Assembly: GCF_002871095.1 (NCBI RefSeq)
Contig: NZ_NSHJ01000094.1
Span: forward strand, 1 to 40,124
Direction of reading: 5' to 3'
Length of the DNA stretch: 40,124 bases
DNA from: Coxiella-like endosymbiont
GTDB taxonomy: Bacteria > Pseudomonadota > Gammaproteobacteria > Coxiellales > Coxiellaceae
The position numbers were made by a program, and so were the translations under genes. The notes under the pieces are model-generated. The model made no database searches. It saw only the letters and a list, made by a program, of their open reading frames with translations, and was not told where the DNA came from. Shown here one piece after another: positions 10,987-19,717 of the stretch (position 1 is its first letter; each line of letters opens with the position of its first letter).

Positions 10987-11004
10987 ATGCACTGATAAAT
11001 CAAA

Positions 11005-12444
11005 ATGAACGACTTAATTCAAATTGCTAATGATTTTCTTTTAAAACCTTTTAACCTTACTCCTAATAACTTAGAAAAAGTTATAGGTCGAGCTGTAGGC
11101 CCTTCCATTGATAATGTCGACATATTTTTACAAAGTATCCAAGAAGAAAGTTGGATATTAGAAGAAGGTATTGTAAAAAAAGGTGATTTTTCAATTAATC
11201 AAGGATTCGGCTTACGCGTTATTAGTGGAGAAAAAACAGGCTTTGCTTATGCTGACGATATCAATGCGAAAGCTTTGTTACGAGCGGCACATGCTGCAAA
11301 GAGTATTGCGAATTCTGGTGGTTATACCTCTACACTTATAGATGTCTTACATAAAGAATCAGTGAAACCACTGTATTCTCCACTCAATCCTATTAATTCA
11401 ATGACTACGATAGAGAAGGTTGAATTACTAAAGAGGATTGATCGATATACTCGAGCTAAAGATCCTCGAGTCAAGCATGTGGTTGTTAGTCTAACAGGAC
11501 ATTATGAGGTTGTTTTGGTATTAAATAATGAAGGATTAATGGCAGCTGATTTGCGACCCTTAGTAAATTTACGAGTTTGTGTAATCGTGGAACAAAATGG
11601 CCGCCGGGAACAGGGTTTCGGAGGTGGTGGTGCTCGCTGCGGTTATGAAATATTTTTGTCAACAGCATATTTTTATGCAGACAAAGCCGTTCGTCAGGCG
11701 TGTCAAAATTTAGAGGCTGAGGATACGCCGGCGGGTACTTTGCCGATAGTACTTGGATCTGGGTGGCCGGCAGTGCTTCTTCACGAAGCTATTGGTCATG
11801 GTTTAGAAGGTGATTTTAATCGCAAAGGAACTTCTGCTTTTAGTGGACGAATAGGGGAACGGGTTGCTTCTCCTTTATGTACAGTAGTAGATGATGGTAG
11901 CATTCCGGGCAGAGGAGGGTCTTTAAGCGTAGATGACGAAGGGACAGTAACTCAGAAAACAATCTTGATTGAAAATGGTATTTTAAAAAATTATATACAA
12001 GACCGTCATAATGCTCATTTAATGAAAATGGCATCGACTGGTAACGGTCGTCGGGAATCCTATGCGTATTTACCTCTTCCGCGTATGACTAATACCTACC
12101 TATTGCCGGGTAACAGTGATCCTCAAGAAATAATTGCTTCCGTTGAAAAGGGATTATATGCTGTAGATTTTTCTGGTGGCCAGGTTGATATTACGTCCGG
12201 AAAATTTGTTTTTTCTACTAGTGAAGCCTATTTAATTGATAAAGGAAAAGTTACTTGTCCTGTTAAAGGAGCTACTTTAATTGGTAACGGTCCTGATATC
12301 TTAATGAAAGTATCAATGGTAGGAAGTGATTTAGTACTTGATTCGGGTATGGGTATTTGTGGAAAAGCGGGGCAATTAGTTCCGGTCGGAGTTGGGCAAC
12401 CTACCCTCAAAGTCGATGCATTGACGATAGGTGGAACTGAATAA
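11005..12444 (+). CDS. tldD: Metalloprotease TldD
   Basis: TldD is the catalytic zinc subunit of the TldD/TldE (PmbA) heterodimer, which degrades unfolded or modified peptides. The 479-residue product matches family length. The zinc site is visible: His260-Glu261 and His264 in LLHEAIGHGLEGD, and Cys452 in GMGICGKAGQLVP. The N-terminal domain shows ESWILEEGIVKKG and GEKTGFAYADD. There is no clear Shine-Dalgarno site before the ATG. Its expected upstream neighbour yhdP is a fossil ending 18 bases before the start, so the gene may have lost its original promoter. The partner pmbA is not in this window. Confidence 0.96.
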   Translation: MNDLIQIANDFLLKPFNLTPNNLEKVIGRAVGPSIDNVDIFLQSIQEESWILEEGIVKKGDFSINQGFGLRVISGEKTGFAYADDINAKALLRAAHAAKSIANSGGYTSTLIDVLHKESVKPLYSPLNPINSMTTIEKVELLKRIDRYTRAKDPRVKHVVVSLTGHYEVVLVLNNEGLMAADLRPLVNLRVCVIVEQNGRREQGFGGGGARCGYEIFLSTAYFYADKAVRQACQNLEAEDTPAGTLPIVLGSGWPAVLLHEAIGHGLEGDFNRKGTSAFSGRIGERVASPLCTVVDDGSIPGRGGSLSVDDEGTVTQKTILIENGILKNYIQDRHNAHLMKMASTGNGRRESYAYLPLPRMTNTYLLPGNSDPQEIIASVEKGLYAVDFSGGQVDITSGKFVFSTSEAYLIDKGKVTCPVKGATLIGNGPDILMKVSMVGSDLVLDSGMGICGKAGQLVPVGVGQPTLKVDALTIGGTE

Positions 12445-12869
12445 CTTTCTCCTGTTTTGAGGCTCTTTAAAAGTATTATATTCAATAGATGAAAAATAAA
12501 GTTTAGAAAATTTTTAAATCCCGTCCCTTTCATTACTCTTCATAGAATAATGAAATAGGAGTAAAGAATAGAGAGGAATGAAATAGAATATAGAGTAAGC
12601 AATAAAACGTGAGAAAAAATCACTAAGGTAAATCGGGAAGGGGGCCTTCGGGGGGCGTCGAGGATGTTATGTCAGTCAAGGTTACTAATTACTACGCTCT
12701 TCCAATCTTACGCTTCTTCCAATCTAATTATATATAAATTAAGAAACAAAAGTTTTATGAAGTTTTGCTGGTTTTACACAGTCAGAGAAAGCAGTTGGTA
12801 TAAATTGACTAATCAAGGTAAAAACAAAAAAGCTTGCGTATGAATTGATTAAACTATCGATAAGAATCT
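12445..12869. other. Non-coding DNA between tldD and dead hupB
   Basis: No gene is recognisable. A small G-rich island (about 12633-12664, with GGGGG and GGGGGG runs around CCTTC) stands out from the AT-rich background. It forms no convincing terminator and is unexplained. Confidence 0.5.
12693..12725. repeat. Near-exact tandem duplication, period 16-17
   Basis: TACGCTCTTCCAATCT is followed immediately by TACGCTTCTTCCAATCT, which differs by one inserted T. Confidence 0.85.
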
Positions 12870-13190
12870 ATGAATAAAAATGATCTCATTGAAGTCATGG
12901 TAGAATCAGCTGGTATTTAAAAAATACAGTGAACTGAGGTTTAGAGATATCGATTGATTCTGTGATGAAATCATTAAAATAACTATAAAAAGAATATGGT
13001 CTTAATAATCTTGTTTGCATTAAAGTGAGTTTGTGTGTAGCCAGAATAAAAGAAAACACAAAAAATAAATATGTAGAACTTAATAAAAATTTCAGCCAAC
13101 GTGTACGTGGTGGCGAGATTTTTAGAAAGTAAATCTAAAAAGCAAGTAAATCTAAAAAAAGCTTTGAAAATAGAAGTGAACAATAGAATC
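12870..13190 (+). pseudogene. hupB: Dead hupB (nucleoid protein HU)
   Basis: The ATG at 12870 opens MNKNDLIEVMVESAGI, a typical HU beginning. It then hits TAA (12918-12920) where HU proteins have Ser, followed by KIQ as in the family; a TCA-to-TAA change would explain it. Further HU pieces follow in other frames: DSVMKSLK (12956-12979) matches the second helix, RGGEIF (about 13110) the 'T-G-x-E-I' region, and KALKIEVN (about 13160-13185) the 'G-K-A-L-K-D-x-V-N' C-terminus. Total span and order equal a 90-residue HU. HU bends and compacts DNA. The location just before tRNA genes and a ppiD remnant fits the hupB-ppiD adjacency common in gammaproteobacteria. Confidence 0.7.
13127..13158. repeat. 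Tandem duplication, period 17
   Basis: AAGTAAATCTAAAAA occurs at 13127 and 13144, inside the hupB fossil near its C-terminal end. Confidence 0.85.
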
Positions 13191-13356
13191 AAAGGCGAGT
13201 TTAAATAAATTAAGAATAAATTAGACTTGATTAACTTAGATATATCCGTTATCTTCATTTCTTCTAGAGCTTCAGTAATTTTAGAGCATTTTTTGGATTA
13301 TTCTCTGAATGGGCGTAGTAAAAACAAGGAGGTTCAAATGTTAATAAAAATAATAT

Positions 13357-13429
13357 GGGTGCTTAGCTCAGTTGGTAGAGCGTCGCCCTTACAAGGCGAA
13401 TGTCGGGGGTTCGAATCCCTCAGTACCCA
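13357..13429 (+). tRNA. tRNA-Val (anticodon UAC)
   Basis: A complete cloverleaf of 73 bases is readable: acceptor GGGTGCT/AGTACCC with one G-U pair, D arm GCTC/GAGC, anticodon stem TCGCC/GGCGA around CTTACAA (anticodon TAC), and T arm with GTTCGAATC. The discriminator A is followed by TTTTTT, so CCA is not encoded and must be added by tRNA nucleotidyltransferase. A ribosome-site-like AAGGAGG lies at 13327-13333, but the frame after it runs into the tRNA and is not taken as a gene. Confidence 0.97.
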
Positions 13430-13543
13430 TTTTTTAAGATAACAAACGATTAAGTACAGAAGACCAATTATTATTATTGTTTTGCAAATTTTCAGTGATT
13501 ATTTACTGAAGATAGAATAAGCTTATCGTCAGTTTTTTTAGAT

Positions 13544-13620
13544 GGAGTGGTAGTTCAGTTGGTTAGAATACCGGCCTGTCACGCCGGGGGTCGCGGGTTC
13601 GAGTCCCGTCCACTCCGCCA
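13544..13620 (+). tRNA. tRNA-Asp (anticodon GUC)
   Basis: A 77-base gene including an encoded 3' CCA: acceptor GGAGTGG/CCACTCC, anticodon stem CCGGC/GCCGG around CTGTCAC (anticodon GTC), and T arm GCGGG/CCCGT with GTTCGAGTC. It is the only tRNA gene of the four in the window that still encodes CCA. It follows tRNA-Val by 114 bases and may share its transcript. Confidence 0.97.
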
Positions 13621-13689
13621 TTTATTATGATTATATAGGTTAATAGTTCTCTTACAAATAAGATGTTACAATAATTATAAACATAAAGA

Positions 13690-13790
13690 TAAAGATTACA
13701 TGGCTATTGTTATTTTTTTGGGGGGCATTCAATATTATTTGCAATCTAGCACCGCTCTAAGGTAAAATACTTGTAAAACAGTAAAAAATT
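13690..13790 (+). pseudogene. ppiD: Remnant of ppiD N-terminus (periplasmic chaperone)
   Basis: A hydrophobic WLLLFFWG stretch shifts frame into GIQYYLQSSTALR (13724-13762), then a TAA. This resembles the end of the PpiD N-terminal membrane anchor ('F-A-F-W-G-I-Q-Y-Y-L'). The open space from here to tpiA, about 1.9 kb, equals the length of ppiD (about 620 codons), and hupB-ppiD neighbourhood is common. No further PpiD pieces could be read, so the call rests on one motif, size and position. PpiD is an anchored SurA/parvulin-type chaperone at the Sec translocon. Confidence 0.45.
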
Positions 13791-13821
13791 ATTGAAAATA
13801 CATTAAAACCAGTATTACAAC

Positions 13822-13837
13822 GTCTATAGGTCTATAG
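13822..13837. repeat. Tandem duplication, period 8
   Basis: GTCTATAG is repeated exactly, head to tail. Confidence 0.7.
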
Positions 13838-14073
13838 TAAGCTTATTTCTACAAGATTTAGATGACTTTTTCCTGGCTCTCTAAATTAGAGAGATGAACT
13901 TAAATATTATACTTTACTAAGTTTAATTTTCAATTATTTCAAATGTATTCTGCAAAAAAATGGACTTTAATGCACTTTCATGTAAATCCTAAACAAATAT
14001 TAAATAATCATAATTTTGTCAACTTTTCAAGAAAATAGACAATTTTTTATAGTCTTAATAATTGTTCTCTGCC

Positions 14074-14118
14074 AATTCTTTAACTATCTAATTCTTTAAC
14101 TATACTAATTCTTTAACT
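14074..14118. repeat. Threefold tandem duplication, period 16-17
   Basis: AATTCTTTAACT occurs at 14074, 14090 and 14107, each preceded by a short CTA-like spacer. Confidence 0.9.
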
Positions 14119-14261
14119 CTCTATGATTAATAATTTATTAAGCAAGTGAAAAACTAAGCAAATGAAAAATGGGTTAATAGTACAGCGAGTGAAAAGTAAA
14201 ATAATGAAATAGTACTTTTATTTGAGTGAATGAAGTCAAGAGCACAAATGATGTATTAATT

Positions 14262-14289
14262 AAATATCTAATTCTAAATATCTAATTCT
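14262..14289. repeat. Exact tandem duplication, period 14
   Basis: AAATATCTAATTCT occurs twice with no gap. Confidence 0.9.
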
Positions 14290-14456
14290 GATTATTTTAA
14301 ATCTCTAATTGTTTGTTATTTTATTATTTTTTACTACTTGTTTATTATTGCAATATTAAAGTTATATCAAAAATCAAAAATGGTGGTAGATTTTTATTTA
14401 TTATAGATTATTATTTATTATACAGAACACTAGCAAGCTTTTAAAGTTCCTAGAAG

Positions 14457-14485
14457 GGTGAGTATTTTTAAAGGTGAGTATTTTT
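14457..14485. repeat. Tandem duplication, period 16
   Basis: GGTGAGTATTTTT occurs at 14457 and 14473, separated by AAA. Confidence 0.85.
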
Positions 14486-14532
14486 TTATTTCCTGTTTTC
14501 TCCCAAGATAGATACTCTGTTATCAACTAGTG

Positions 14533-14556
14533 GTAAGCTATTAGTAGTAAGCTATT
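14533..14556. repeat. Tandem duplication, period 14
   Basis: GTAAGCTATT occurs at 14533 and 14547, separated by AGTA. Confidence 0.8.
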
Positions 14557-14842
14557 TTAAAATTAAATAATTTTGAGAGAGAAAAGACAGCTGTGTTTTA
14601 ATGGACAGGAATTACATTAGCTAATTTTCAGTAGACTACTTAACGAGAATAAAATTTTGAAAAAAACTTTATCAAAATGATTCAGGAAATGTAAATTACT
14701 AATTTTATCTAAGAAATACTTAAAATTAAGTAAGCATTAATCTATTAAACTATTTAGATTGAAAATTAATCGATTATATTTTTGATACCATATAGCAATT
14801 TTTTGAAATAAGTTATTGGTACTTCCTTTTCAATAAAATATT

Positions 14843-14870
14843 GATACTATTCTACATGATACTACTCTAC
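14843..14870. repeat. Tandem duplication, period 15
   Basis: GATACTATTCTAC (14843) recurs as GATACTACTCTAC (14858), with one substitution. Confidence 0.8.
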
Positions 14871-15339
14871 AAAATTGCTCTAGATGAATCCTCAAAACTT
14901 AGATTAATTTTCAAGACTACTTTAATGCTTGTAAGAAATTGCTTGGAAACTATGTAAGCAATTTTAAATTTTATATATAGGAATTTTATGCTTTTTAGCA
15001 CCTTTCTTTAAACGATTTTATTTAACTATTTAATTCAATTAAATATTTATTGTTTCTTTATTGTTTAGGCGTGTTTGTTATAGAGTGGGTTTCGTTTCAT
15101 TCTGGTTTAAGGAAACTAAAATGATATATTGGAAAATTGCTTCATAACACAAATACATGTTTAGAAAAGCTAGCTACTAGCTAATAGATAAGGTAGTTTT
15201 ACTAAAATTCTCTCAAGATTTTAGTGAATAAAAGAGTTCTTGCTACACTCTAAAGATAATAAGGTAGCCTTAAGGTCTTTTTTTGGGTGAGTGACAAATA
15301 AATTTTCTACACAAGGGAAAAATGTTGTTTTACGTTTTA

Positions 15340-15369
15340 TAGAGTAAAATTTAGTAGAGTAAAATTTAG
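15340..15369. repeat. Exact tandem duplication, period 15
   Basis: TAGAGTAAAATTTAG occurs twice with no gap. Confidence 0.9.
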
Positions 15370-15498
15370 AGGATTATAAAATTGGAATTAGTTATTTTTA
15401 GAATTGACACTAAGACTTTTTTTCCAGAAGGTAGAATTTTAGTTAATGAGGAGCATTCAATAACTTTAAGGTTTTTCTGTATTCTCCCTGAAGCTTTG

Positions 15499-15556
15499 TA
15501 TTATCTTTTTGATTTTAGTAGAATTCGTATTATCTTTGTTGATTTCGCTAGAATTA
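15499..15556. repeat. Diverged tandem duplication, period 29
   Basis: TATTATCTTTTTGATTTTAG at 15499 recurs at 15528 as TATTATCTTTGTTGATTTCG. Both copies continue into a TAGAATT. Several substitutions and a one-base shift suggest an older event than the exact repeats. Confidence 0.8.
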
Positions 15557-15599
15557 TAGAAATAGAAAGCTTTACACAGCTTTAGCAGAGGAAAATCAT

Positions 15600-16370
15600 A
15601 TGGGCCGTCGTCCATTAGTGGTAGGGAATTGGAAAATGTATGGAACACTTCAGAGCATTTCTAAATTGTTAGAAGGGTTAAAACACGGGTATAAACTTAT
15701 CAAAATAGTAGAGTTAGTCGTTATACCTCCTTACATTTTCATTCCACAATGTAAAGAAATGTTGCTGGGGACTGAAATTTCCTGGGGAGCTCAAGACATC
15801 TCCGAACATGAAATTGGAGCTTATACAGGTGAAATATCAGCAAGGATGTTGCGCGATTTTTTGTGCCGTTATGTTATTATCGGCCATTCCGAAAGACGAA
15901 AGCATGGTGAGACAAATGAATCTGTGGCGCGAAAAGTAAAAAGAGCTCTGAATAATGGCATTCTCCCCATAATTTGTGTCGGGGAAACCGAAGCGCAACG
16001 CAAATCTGGCGAAACCCTTAAAATCGTTCAAGAGCAGCTTGCAGTTGTATTACGGATGCATGATAATTATGATCGGGCATCATTAACCAATATTGTAATT
16101 GCTTATGAACCCATATGGGCTATCGGAACGGGTAAAAATGCTTCTCCTGTTCAAGCAGAAGAAGTTCATGCTGCTATTCGGGAACAATTACGACACTATG
16201 ATGCCACGATGGCAATTAATACCCGGATTTTATATGGAGGTAGTGTAACGCCAGAGAATGCGAGAAGTTTATTTACGATGGTTAATATTGATGGTGTTTT
16301 AGTTGGAGGTGCTTCTTTGCAAGTGGCAGATTTTTTAAAAATAGGGGAACAATGCAATCAATTATATTAA
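15600..16370 (+). CDS. tpiA: Triosephosphate isomerase
   Basis: This cytosolic enzyme interconverts dihydroxyacetone phosphate and glyceraldehyde 3-phosphate in glycolysis/gluconeogenesis. The 256-residue TIM barrel carries all key residues: Asn10 and Lys12 (GNWKM), the electrophile His96 (IGHSERR), the catalytic base Glu170 ([11 protein letters not shown], with the mobile loop 171-178) and the phosphate-binding LYGGSV and VGGASL. A Shine-Dalgarno site (AGAGGA) lies eight bases before the ATG. The 3' end overlaps secG by 19 bases, so the pair is one transcription unit. It is the first intact gene after the fossil region. Confidence 0.97.
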   Translation: MGRRPLVVGNWKMYGTLQSISKLLEGLKHGYKLIKIVELVVIPPYIFIPQCKEMLLGTEISWGAQDISEHEIGAYTGEISARMLRDFLCRYVIIGHSERRKHGETNESVARKVKRALNNGILPIICVGETEAQRKSGETLKIVQEQLAVVLRMHDNYDRASLTNIVIAYEPIWAIGTGKNASPVQAEEVHAAIREQLRHYDATMAINTRILYGGSVTPENARSLFTMVNIDGVLVGGASLQVADFLKIGEQCNQLY

Positions 16371-16573
16371 GTATTCATATACTGAATGCTGTCTGCTTGA
16401 TTACGTTAGTGTTATTTCAACATGGTAAAGGAGATAATGTAGGAGCAGCTTTTGGTAGTGGTGCTTCTAATACTATCTTCGGAAGTACGGGCGTAACACC
16501 TTTTCTTATGAGAGTAACGATTATTTTGGCAACTGGTTTTTTTGCTACAAGCATTGGGCTTAGTTATCTTTAG
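16352..16573 (+). CDS. secG: Protein translocase subunit SecG (short form)
   Basis: SecG is the small non-essential subunit of SecYEG that aids SecA-driven export. The 73-residue product has the two membrane helices (about 3-22 and 50-70) joined by the conserved loop [25 protein letters not shown]. Most gammaproteobacterial SecG proteins are 100 or more residues long, with a hydrophilic C-terminal tail. Here the protein stops at the end of the second helix. The tail is not needed for insertion, so a working truncated form is likely. The order secG then tRNA-Leu(GAG) is the same as in Escherichia coli. Confidence 0.93.
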   Translation: MQSIILSIHILNAVCLITLVLFQHGKGDNVGAAFGSGASNTIFGSTGVTPFLMRVTIILATGFFATSIGLSYL

Positions 16574-16642
16574 TCTTACGGCCTAATCTAGAGTAAGTTA
16601 GGGGGGATACAGCTATGTCATCCTTACCAAGGAAAAAACACG

Positions 16643-16665
16643 CAGTTTAAAAAAGCTTTAAACTG
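16643..16665. other. Hairpin between secG and tRNA-Leu
   Basis: CAGTTTAAA and TTTAAACTG pair perfectly over nine bases with a five-base loop. No T-run follows, so it is more likely a processing or attenuation structure than a strong terminator, or it may be chance in AT-rich DNA. Confidence 0.35.
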
Positions 16666-16703
16666 AGATGGGCATAGTACTCAAGAGCTTATTTTATTGA
16701 TAA

Positions 16704-16786
16704 GCCGAAGTGGTGAAACTGGTAGACACGCTGTCTTGAGGGGGCAGTGGGGAAAACCCGTGCCGGTTCGATTCCGGCCTTCGGTA
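16704..16786 (+). tRNA. tRNA-Leu (anticodon GAG)
   Basis: An 83-base class II tRNA with a variable arm. Acceptor GCCGAAG pairs with CTTCGGT (the first pair is G-U). The anticodon stem CTGTC/GGCAG holds TTGAGGG (anticodon GAG). The T arm has GCCGG/CCGGC with GTTCGATT. The discriminator A is followed by TCA where CCA is expected, a single-base change that removes the encoded CCA end. Confidence 0.96.
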
Positions 16787-16802
16787 TCAATTTTTTGTAT
16801 CA

Positions 16803-16826
16803 ATTGTTATTAAGATTGTTATTAAG
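16803..16826. repeat. Exact tandem duplication, period 12
   Basis: ATTGTTATTAAG occurs twice head to tail, just downstream of tRNA-Leu. Confidence 0.85.
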
Positions 16827-16941
16827 AAAGTTTTGTTATATTCTGCATCGATGCAGTAAAATTATGCCTTAAATGGGTGTATCATACTATATTTGTTAGT
16901 TTTTTATATAGAAAAAACTTTAATTTTAAGGGTAATTTGAG

Positions 16942-17298
16942 GTGTTAGCACATTATTTTTTAATTTTGATGTTTATTAGTATAAGTATTTTTATTGGGAT
17001 GTTAGCGCTGGTAATGGGTTGGTTTTTAGGACTTCATCGACCTTATAAAGATAAATTATCTCCTTATGAATGTGGTTTTGAATCTTTTCAAGATGCTCGT
17101 TTGCCTTTCCATGTTCGTTTTTATCTAATAGCTATTCTCTTTATTATTTTTGATTTAGAGAGTGCCTTTTTATTTCCGTGGGCTATCGTTTTACGTCATA
17201 TTGGTTGGGTAGGGTTTTGGGCTATGATGATTTTTCTAGTAATTTTGGCAGTTGGGTTTCTTTACGAATGGAAATGTGGTGCTTTAGAGTGGGAATAA
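16942..17298 (+). CDS. nuoA: NADH-quinone oxidoreductase subunit A
   Basis: NuoA is a small membrane subunit of complex I near the quinone site. The 118-residue product has three membrane helices (about 5-28, 62-82, 88-108) and the conserved loop [19 protein letters not shown], followed by [20 protein letters not shown]. It starts with GTG; AAGGG (16928-16932) is the ribosome site. It is the first gene of a 14-gene operon running to 31331 with almost no gaps. No strong promoter could be picked in the 150 bases after tRNA-Leu. Confidence 0.97.
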   Translation: MLAHYFLILMFISISIFIGMLALVMGWFLGLHRPYKDKLSPYECGFESFQDARLPFHVRFYLIAILFIIFDLESAFLFPWAIVLRHIGWVGFWAMMIFLVILAVGFLYEWKCGALEWE

Positions 17299-17790
17299 AT
17301 GAATCGATTATTAAGTAGAGAAGGTTTTCTCCTTACGTCGTTCGATGATTTAGTTCGATGGGCACGGAGCAACTCTTTATGGCCTATGACATTTGGGCTC
17401 GCGTGTTGTGCAATTGAGATGATGCAATGCGCTTCTTCTCGTTACGATTTAGATCGTTTTGGAGCAGGTTTATTTCGTCCAAGCCCCCGTCAATCTGATG
17501 TGATGATCGTAGCCGGTACGTTATGTAATAAGATGGCCCCTGCTTTACGAAAGGTTTATGATCAAATGACTGAGCCCCGTTGGGTGATATCTATGGGTTC
17601 CTGCGCAAACGGTGGAGGATATTACCATTATGCCTATTCAGTAGTACGAGGTTGTGACCGAATTGTACCGGTTGATGTGTACGTTCCGGGCTGTCCGCCA
17701 ACAGCAGAAGCTTTATTTTACGGGGTTATTCAGCTTCAAAATAAAGTTAGGTATCAAAATATATTTGATCGAAAAGATTTCAGAGGATAG
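17299..17790 (+). CDS. nuoB: NADH-quinone oxidoreductase subunit B
   Basis: NuoB carries cluster N2, the last iron-sulfur centre before ubiquinone. The 163-residue protein has the four ligands: the adjacent pair Cys36-Cys37 ([11 protein letters not shown]), Cys102 ([16 protein letters not shown]) and Cys132 ([11 protein letters not shown]). The family's usual CAxSGG is CANGGG here, a conservative change. The ATG follows the nuoA stop with no gap, so translation is coupled. The 3' end contains the AGAGGA ribosome site of nuoC. Confidence 0.98.
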   Translation: MNRLLSREGFLLTSFDDLVRWARSNSLWPMTFGLACCAIEMMQCASSRYDLDRFGAGLFRPSPRQSDVMIVAGTLCNKMAPALRKVYDQMTEPRWVISMGSCANGGGYYHYAYSVVRGCDRIVPVDVYVPGCPPTAEALFYGVIQLQNKVRYQNIFDRKDFRG

Positions 17791-17791
17791 A

Positions 17792-18463
17792 ATGTCTGTT
17801 AAACAAAATTTAACTGAGGCCTTTAAAAATCGTTTTTCAACTCTCATAGAAAACCTTGATGATAAGCTTGATATAATCATAATAGAATTACTTCCTAGTT
17901 CTCTCTTAGAAGTTTGTACAGCTTTACGAGATGAAACTCCTTTTCATTTTGAATTATTGTTAGATGTCTGTGGTGTTGATTATTTAAAATATGGCACCAG
18001 TGAATGGCGTACTGAAGAAACAACAAACACAGGTTTTAGTCGAGGTTTTCAAGAAAATATACAAGAAGCAGTGACTCTCTGGAATAAGCCACGGTTTGCT
18101 GTTGTATATCATTTATTGTCATTACGTCATAATCAGCGTGTACGGTTAAAAGTTTATCTGGATAGTGATCCTCCTATAATACCTTCTGTCGTTAAATTAT
18201 GGAATTCAGCTGATTGGTATGAACGAGAAGCTTTTGATTTATTTGGAATTATTTTTGATGGCCATCCTGATTTGCGACGATTATTAACGGATTATGGTTT
18301 TGTAGGTCATCCTTTTCGTAAGGATTTTCCCTTGATTGGGGAGGTGGAGCTTCGTTATGATGCAGCGCAACAACGTTGTGTTTATGAACCTGTGAGTATT
18401 CAACCTAGAGTATTAGTGCCAAAAGTAATTCGTTCTGATAATCGCTATAAAAAATTTGAATAA
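17792..18463 (+). CDS. nuoC: NADH-quinone oxidoreductase subunit C
   Basis: NuoC is the 30-kDa peripheral subunit that packs against NuoD and NuoB. The 223-residue product contains the family signature [20 protein letters not shown], then [19 protein letters not shown]. The frame is open further upstream, but the ATG at 17792 is chosen because AGAGGA (17782-17787) precedes it and the upstream extension would overlap nuoB by over 100 bases. NuoC is separate from NuoD, unlike the fused NuoCD of E. coli. Confidence 0.96.
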   Translation: MSVKQNLTEAFKNRFSTLIENLDDKLDIIIIELLPSSLLEVCTALRDETPFHFELLLDVCGVDYLKYGTSEWRTEETTNTGFSRGFQENIQEAVTLWNKPRFAVVYHLLSLRHNQRVRLKVYLDSDPPIIPSVVKLWNSADWYEREAFDLFGIIFDGHPDLRRLLTDYGFVGHPFRKDFPLIGEVELRYDAAQQRCVYEPVSIQPRVLVPKVIRSDNRYKKFE

Positions 18464-19717
18464 ATGCCTCAAGTTCGTAATTTCACTTTTAATTTTGGAC
18501 CGCAACATCCCGCGGCTCATGGTGTATTACGACTGATTATTGAAGTAGATGGTGAAGTAATTCAACGAGTGGATCCTCACATTGGTTTATTACATCGTGC
18601 TACAGAAAAATTAGCGGAAAGCAAACCTTATAATCAAACTATTGGTTATATGGATCGTTTAGATTACGTATCGATGATGGCTAATGAGCACGGTTATGTG
18701 TTAGCAATTGAGAAATTATTAGGAATTGACCCCCCTATTCGTGCGAAATATATTCGTACCCTGTTCGATGAGATTACACGTATATTAAATCACTTATTAT
18801 GGTTGGGTGCTCATGCGTTAGATCTTGGAGCAATGACTGTGTTTCTTTATTGTTTTCGTGAACGAGAAGATTTAATGGATTGCTACGAAGCTGTGTCTGG
18901 TGCACGAATGCATGCTAGTTATTATCGTCCTGGAGGTGTTTACCGTGATTTACCTGATAGTATGCCACAATATAAAGCCTCACGTTGGCATAGTGAAAAA
19001 AAAATTAAGAAATTAAATAGAGCCCGAGAAGGATCTTTATTAGATTTTATCTGGGATTTTACTGAGCGATTTCCTAAATTAGTGGATGAGTATGAAGTGC
19101 TATTAACAGAGAATCGGATCTGGAAACAACGTACAGTAGGTATTGGAGTTGTTTCGCCGGAAAAAGCTTTACAATTAGGTTTTACCGGGCCAATGTTACG
19201 CGCATCAGGGGTCGAATGGGACCTCCGAAAAAAACAACCTTATGCGGCTTATGATCAAGTAGATTTTGATATTCCTATCGGTAGTGAAGGTGATTGTTAC
19301 GATCGTTATTTGGTTCGCATTGAAGAAATGCGGCAATCGACTCGAATTATTCGTCAATGTGTAGAATGGCTACAAAAAAATCCTGGACCAGTGATGATTG
19401 ATGATCATAAAATCGTTCCGCCAAAACGTGAAGTTATGAAAAAAGATATGGAAGCACTCATTCATCATTTTAAATTGTTCACTGAAGGTTATATCGTTCC
19501 CGAGGGTGAAGCTTATGCAGCTATAGAGCACCCTAAAGGTGAATTTGGAGTTTATATTATTTCTGATGGCGCGAACAAACCCTATCGTGTCAAAGTACGA
19601 GCGGCAAGTTATCCTCATTTGGCCGCAATAAATGAAATGTGTCGTGGGCATATGATTGCTGATTTAGTTACTATTATTTCTAGTATTGATATTGTATTCG
19701 GTGAGATAGACCGTTAA
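18464..19717 (+). CDS. nuoD: NADH-quinone oxidoreductase subunit D
   Basis: NuoD is the 49-kDa subunit that forms the quinone-binding pocket with NuoB. The 417-residue protein begins with the [16 protein letters not shown] motif (quinone-site loop, His15 and His19), followed by [10 protein letters not shown] and [12 protein letters not shown]. It ends with the typical DIVFGEIDR. It starts directly after the nuoC stop and its own stop overlaps the nuoE ATG by one base. A run of nine A (18996-19004) lies in frame, a possible slippage site. Confidence 0.98.
   Translation: MPQVRNFTFNFGPQHPAAHGVLRLIIEVDGEVIQRVDPHIGLLHRATEKLAESKPYNQTIGYMDRLDYVSMMANEHGYVLAIEKLLGIDPPIRAKYIRTLFDEITRILNHLLWLGAHALDLGAMTVFLYCFREREDLMDCYEAVSGARMHASYYRPGGVYRDLPDSMPQYKASRWHSEKKIKKLNRAREGSLLDFIWDFTERFPKLVDEYEVLLTENRIWKQRTVGIGVVSPEKALQLGFTGPMLRASGVEWDLRKKQPYAAYDQVDFDIPIGSEGDCYDRYLVRIEEMRQSTRIIRQCVEWLQKNPGPVMIDDHKIVPPKREVMKKDMEALIHHFKLFTEGYIVPEGEAYAAIEHPKGEFGVYIISDGANKPYRVKVRAASYPHLAAINEMCRGHMIADLVTIISSIDIVFGEIDR

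Larger units (their letters stand above)
13791..15599. other. Decayed DNA, probable remainder of ppiD
   Basis: No intact gene is seen. Open stretches, such as one from a TTG at 15382 (67 codons), have no family resemblance and contain tandem duplications, so they are taken as chance frames. At least nine short tandem duplications occur here, the densest cluster in the window. Confidence 0.55.

Noticed and set aside
13334-13442. Open frame after a good AAGGAGG ribosome site reading through tRNA-Val
   Set aside because: The frame consists mostly of the tRNA itself, and the peptide has no family resemblance.
13690-13790. Resemblance of the same piece to ribosomal protein L21 (GG-x-QYY)
   Set aside because: The match is limited to a few residues and rplU should be intact elsewhere. 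The hydrophobic stretch before it, the size of the gap and the hupB neighbour fit ppiD better.
15382-15585. 67-codon frame from TTG upstream of tpiA
   Set aside because: It contains an exact and a diverged tandem duplication, starts at a rare codon and resembles no protein. It lies in the decayed ppiD interval.
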